NCBI GenBank assembly: GCA_002411085.1 | Contig: DHQK01000027.1 | Location: 37,695 to 44,146, forward strand | Direction: 5' to 3' | DNA from: Marinilabilia sp. UBA5340 | GTDB taxonomy: Bacteria > Bacteroidota > Bacteroidia > Bacteroidales > Marinilabiliaceae | Length of the DNA: 6,452 nt | Shown: positions 4,401 to 6,452 of the stretch, piece by piece | Layout: each line of letters begins with the position of its first letter | How positions within the stretch are numbered: the stretch's first letter is position 1 | Notes under the pieces: model-generated | What the model was told of the DNA's origin: nothing | Databases searched by the model: none | What the model saw: only the letters and a program-made list of their open reading frames with translations | Program-made: the position numbers and the translations under genes

Positions 4401-6452
4401 ATGAAAAATGCAAATCAAAAAATTACACGCGCAGGAGTGATATTGTTATCGGCAATAATAACGATGGCATGTAATCATTCTAAATCTACTTCCGAAACTC
4501 AACCTGAGTTGGGATATCGTTCAGTCAAAATCCTGAATGTAAATAATCTTCTATTCAAAGACCTGAACCGAAATGGCAAACTGGATCCTTACGAAGACTG
4601 GCGATTATCTTCAATGGAGCGAAGCAAAGATCTTGTATCCAGGATGAGCCTTGAACAAAAAGCAGGCTTTATGCTGATCAGTACCACCCGAATGGAAAAC
4701 GACTGGACATTTCAGGAACCTGTCACCAAAGACCCTGTATCCAGTGGCTTCAATGAATCCGATCTGGTAATGGATCAAAATATGTTCACGCGCGTAAAAC
4801 TTGATTATCCCAATATGTTTGCAGCTGGAACGACCAAAGCAGTTACCGAATTTCATGAACGACACTTTATATTAAGGGCCAATCCCTCTGCTAAAATTAT
4901 TGCTCAGTGGGCCAATAACCTTCAGGCTCTGTGTGAATCAGATGGATTGGGAATTCCGGCAATAATAGCGTCCAATCCCAGAAATCATATCACCATGGAT
5001 GCATCGGCCGGTTTGAGTGTTGGCAAAACTGATTTTTCCATCTGGCCAGGGGAATTAGGGTTGGCTGCCATGCGTGATTTTGAGCTGACTCGAGAATTTG
5101 CTGATATTGCCCGGCAGGAATGGGCTGCTGTAGGACTGCGCAAAGGATACATGTATATGGCAGACCTCTGCACCGAGCCCCGCTGGCAGCGTGCCGAAGG
5201 TACTTTTGGCGAAGATGCCCGACTGGCAGCGGATATGATTCGCGAAATTGTGCTGGGTTTTCAGGGAGATTCGCTCAATTCAACTTCAGTAGCTCTTACA
5301 ACCAAACATTTCCCCGGTGGAGGAGCAACCGAAGGAGGACAGGATCCTCATTTCGAATGGGGAAAAAGAGAAATATTTGAAGGAGGGATGCTCCAAAACA
5401 ATCTGATTCCTTTCAAAGCAGCGATAGAAGCAGGTACATCATCTATCATGCCCTATTATTCTATTCCAATAAACACCAAATATCCGGAAGTCGCTTATGC
5501 CTTTAATAAACCTGTTTTACAGGGGTTACTGCGCGGAGAAATGGGATTCGACGGAATCATTAACTCAGACACCGGCCCCATCGATATGATGCCATGGGGT
5601 GTGGAAAATCTCTCTCTGATGGAAAGATATAAGAAATCCATCGAAGCAGGAGTCAATATTTTCTCAGGAACTGCAGATCCCACCGTTTTAATAAAGACAT
5701 TGCAAACTTATCCGGAACTTATGCCCCTGGTAGATAAATCTGTAGAGAGACTTCTGAAAGAAAAGTTTGAACTGGGACTATTTGAGAACCCTTACGTCTC
5801 ACCCGAAAAAGCGGAAACCATTGTTGGAAATCCGGAATTTCAGGAAAAAGCAGACCTGGCCATGCGCAAGTCCATTGTTTTACTGCGAAATGAGATGCAT
5901 GAAAATGAAAAGACTCTCCCCCTCAGACCGGGAACAAAAGTATATTTTGAAAATTGTATGACAGCAACGGACAATACTCCCGGACAAGTTATTATTCCCA
6001 AAGAAAATAAATGGAATCTGGAATTTGTTGAAACTCCCGAAAAGGCCGATATTATACTCCTCTGGATTGTGCCTAAATCAAAAGCACTCTTCGATTCAGA
6101 CGGCTCTCCCCTCTACCTTAGTTTGAGTCAAAACAATGTTGATATTGAATACATCCGCCAGTTAATCAATACCAAGCCTGCAATTCTTAGTATCAATTTC
6201 TCCAATCCCTGGGTAATTGACGAGGTTTATCAGTCTGACAGCAATAACGTTAAAGGTGTTTTAGCCACTTTTGGAACCACCCCTGAAGCTTTGCTTGATG
6301 TGGTGTCCGGAGCGTTTAATCCCACCGGAAAAATGCCCTTTTCCACGCCAGTTTCGGAAGAAAAAGCTCAAAACCAACAAGCCGACGTTCCCGGCTACAT
6401 GGAAGGAGACGATTATGCCCTGTTCCATTTCAATGAAGGAATGAGTTATTGA
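4401..6452 (+). CDS. Glycoside hydrolase family 3 lipoprotein (beta-glucosidase-like)
   Basis: GH3 enzymes remove terminal sugars, usually beta-glucosyl or beta-xylosyl, from oligosaccharides with retention. From the ATG at 4401 the 683-residue protein begins with a clean lipoprotein signal: basic residues to Arg10, hydrophobic 11-23 and the lipobox TMAC with Cys24. It should act tethered to a membrane, in the periplasm or at the cell surface. Residues 54-65 are a canonical EF-hand-like calcium loop (DLNRNGKLDPYE). The N-terminal catalytic barrel shows EPRWQRAEGTFGED at 259-272, TTKHFPGGG at 300-308 (Lys302-His303) and GFDGIINSDTG at 382-392, where Asp390 is the expected nucleophile; Thr replaces the common Trp after it. 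A C-terminal alpha/beta domain follows, with the family ending FHFNEGMSY. There is no C-terminal fibronectin-III-like domain, so this is the two-domain form. Starts at 4362 (13 residues longer) and TTG 4284 (39 longer) are in frame but spoil the signal peptide. The substrate cannot be read from sequence. Confidence 0.92.
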   Translation: MKNANQKITRAGVILLSAIITMACNHSKSTSETQPELGYRSVKILNVNNLLFKDLNRNGKLDPYEDWRLSSMERSKDLVSRMSLEQKAGFMLISTTRMENDWTFQEPVTKDPVSSGFNESDLVMDQNMFTRVKLDYPNMFAAGTTKAVTEFHERHFILRANPSAKIIAQWANNLQALCESDGLGIPAIIASNPRNHITMDASAGLSVGKTDFSIWPGELGLAAMRDFELTREFADIARQEWAAVGLRKGYMYMADLCTEPRWQRAEGTFGEDARLAADMIREIVLGFQGDSLNSTSVALTTKHFPGGGATEGGQDPHFEWGKREIFEGGMLQNNLIPFKAAIEAGTSSIMPYYSIPINTKYPEVAYAFNKPVLQGLLRGEMGFDGIINSDTGPIDMMPWGVENLSLMERYKKSIEAGVNIFSGTADPTVLIKTLQTYPELMPLVDKSVERLLKEKFELGLFENPYVSPEKAETIVGNPEFQEKADLAMRKSIVLLRNEMHENEKTLPLRPGTKVYFENCMTATDNTPGQVIIPKENKWNLEFVETPEKADIILLWIVPKSKALFDSDGSPLYLSLSQNNVDIEYIRQLINTKPAILSINFSNPWVIDEVYQSDSNNVKGVLATFGTTPEALLDVVSGAFNPTGKMPFSTPVSEEKAQNQQADVPGYMEGDDYALFHFNEGMSY

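Noticed and set aside
4221..4418. 65-codon - strand open frame across the regulator-GH3 gap
   Set aside because: It has no recognisable domain or start context and overlaps the palindromes and both neighbours. It is kept only as a possibility within the palindrome finding.
1..6452. A new defence, mobile or biosynthetic system
   Set aside because: All five complete genes belong to well-known families with intact motifs and no transposase, integrase, toxin-antitoxin or nuclease-effector signature. The EEP protein is an envelope lipoprotein and stands alone.

Overview
The window looks like ordinary chromosome from a member of the Bacteroidota, most likely Bacteroidales/Marinilabiliales or a relative. 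Four things suggest this: start codons lack clear Shine-Dalgarno sequences; several intergenic boxes resemble the Bacteroidota TTTG / TAnnTTTG promoter pattern; one gene encodes the carboxy(nor)spermidine dehydrogenase of the alternative spermidine route; and an AraC-type regulator is fused to a seven-helix membrane domain. The assignment rests on gene content and motifs only, since no database search was possible.

Layout. Positions 1-48 are the 3' end of an unidentified + strand gene. Positions 49-179 carry two arrays of imperfect 7-bp tandem repeats, followed by a corrinoid adenosyltransferase gene (cobO/btuR type, 180-686). This gene converges on a - strand lipoprotein of the endonuclease/exonuclease/phosphatase (EEP) fold (696-1730), and a 9-bp hairpin covering the cobO stop codon separates them. 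A 139-bp divergent intergenic region holds a 10-bp perfect inverted repeat. It leads into carboxynorspermidine dehydrogenase (1870-3063), which ends with a short heptamer array and a strong rho-independent terminator. The last part is a membrane-anchored AraC-family regulator (3149-4243) and, 157 bp downstream on the same strand, a GH3 glycosidase lipoprotein (4401-6452, complete). The gap between these two contains a cluster of palindromes.

How the genes relate. The first three complete genes look functionally independent: B12 cofactor salvage or synthesis, a secreted phosphoesterase or nuclease, and polyamine synthesis. The regulator and the GH3 enzyme are plausibly linked as a sugar-sensing regulator and its target, but only position and the palindromic intergenic region support this.

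No defence system, mobile element, CRISPR array or RNA gene was recognised. The most unusual material is between the genes. Imperfect 7-bp tandem arrays with different unit sequences follow three of the four + strand stop codons. A perfect -7-like box lies four bases before the cobO start. A nested palindrome cluster precedes the GH3 gene. No gene-free stretch exceeds 300 bases.
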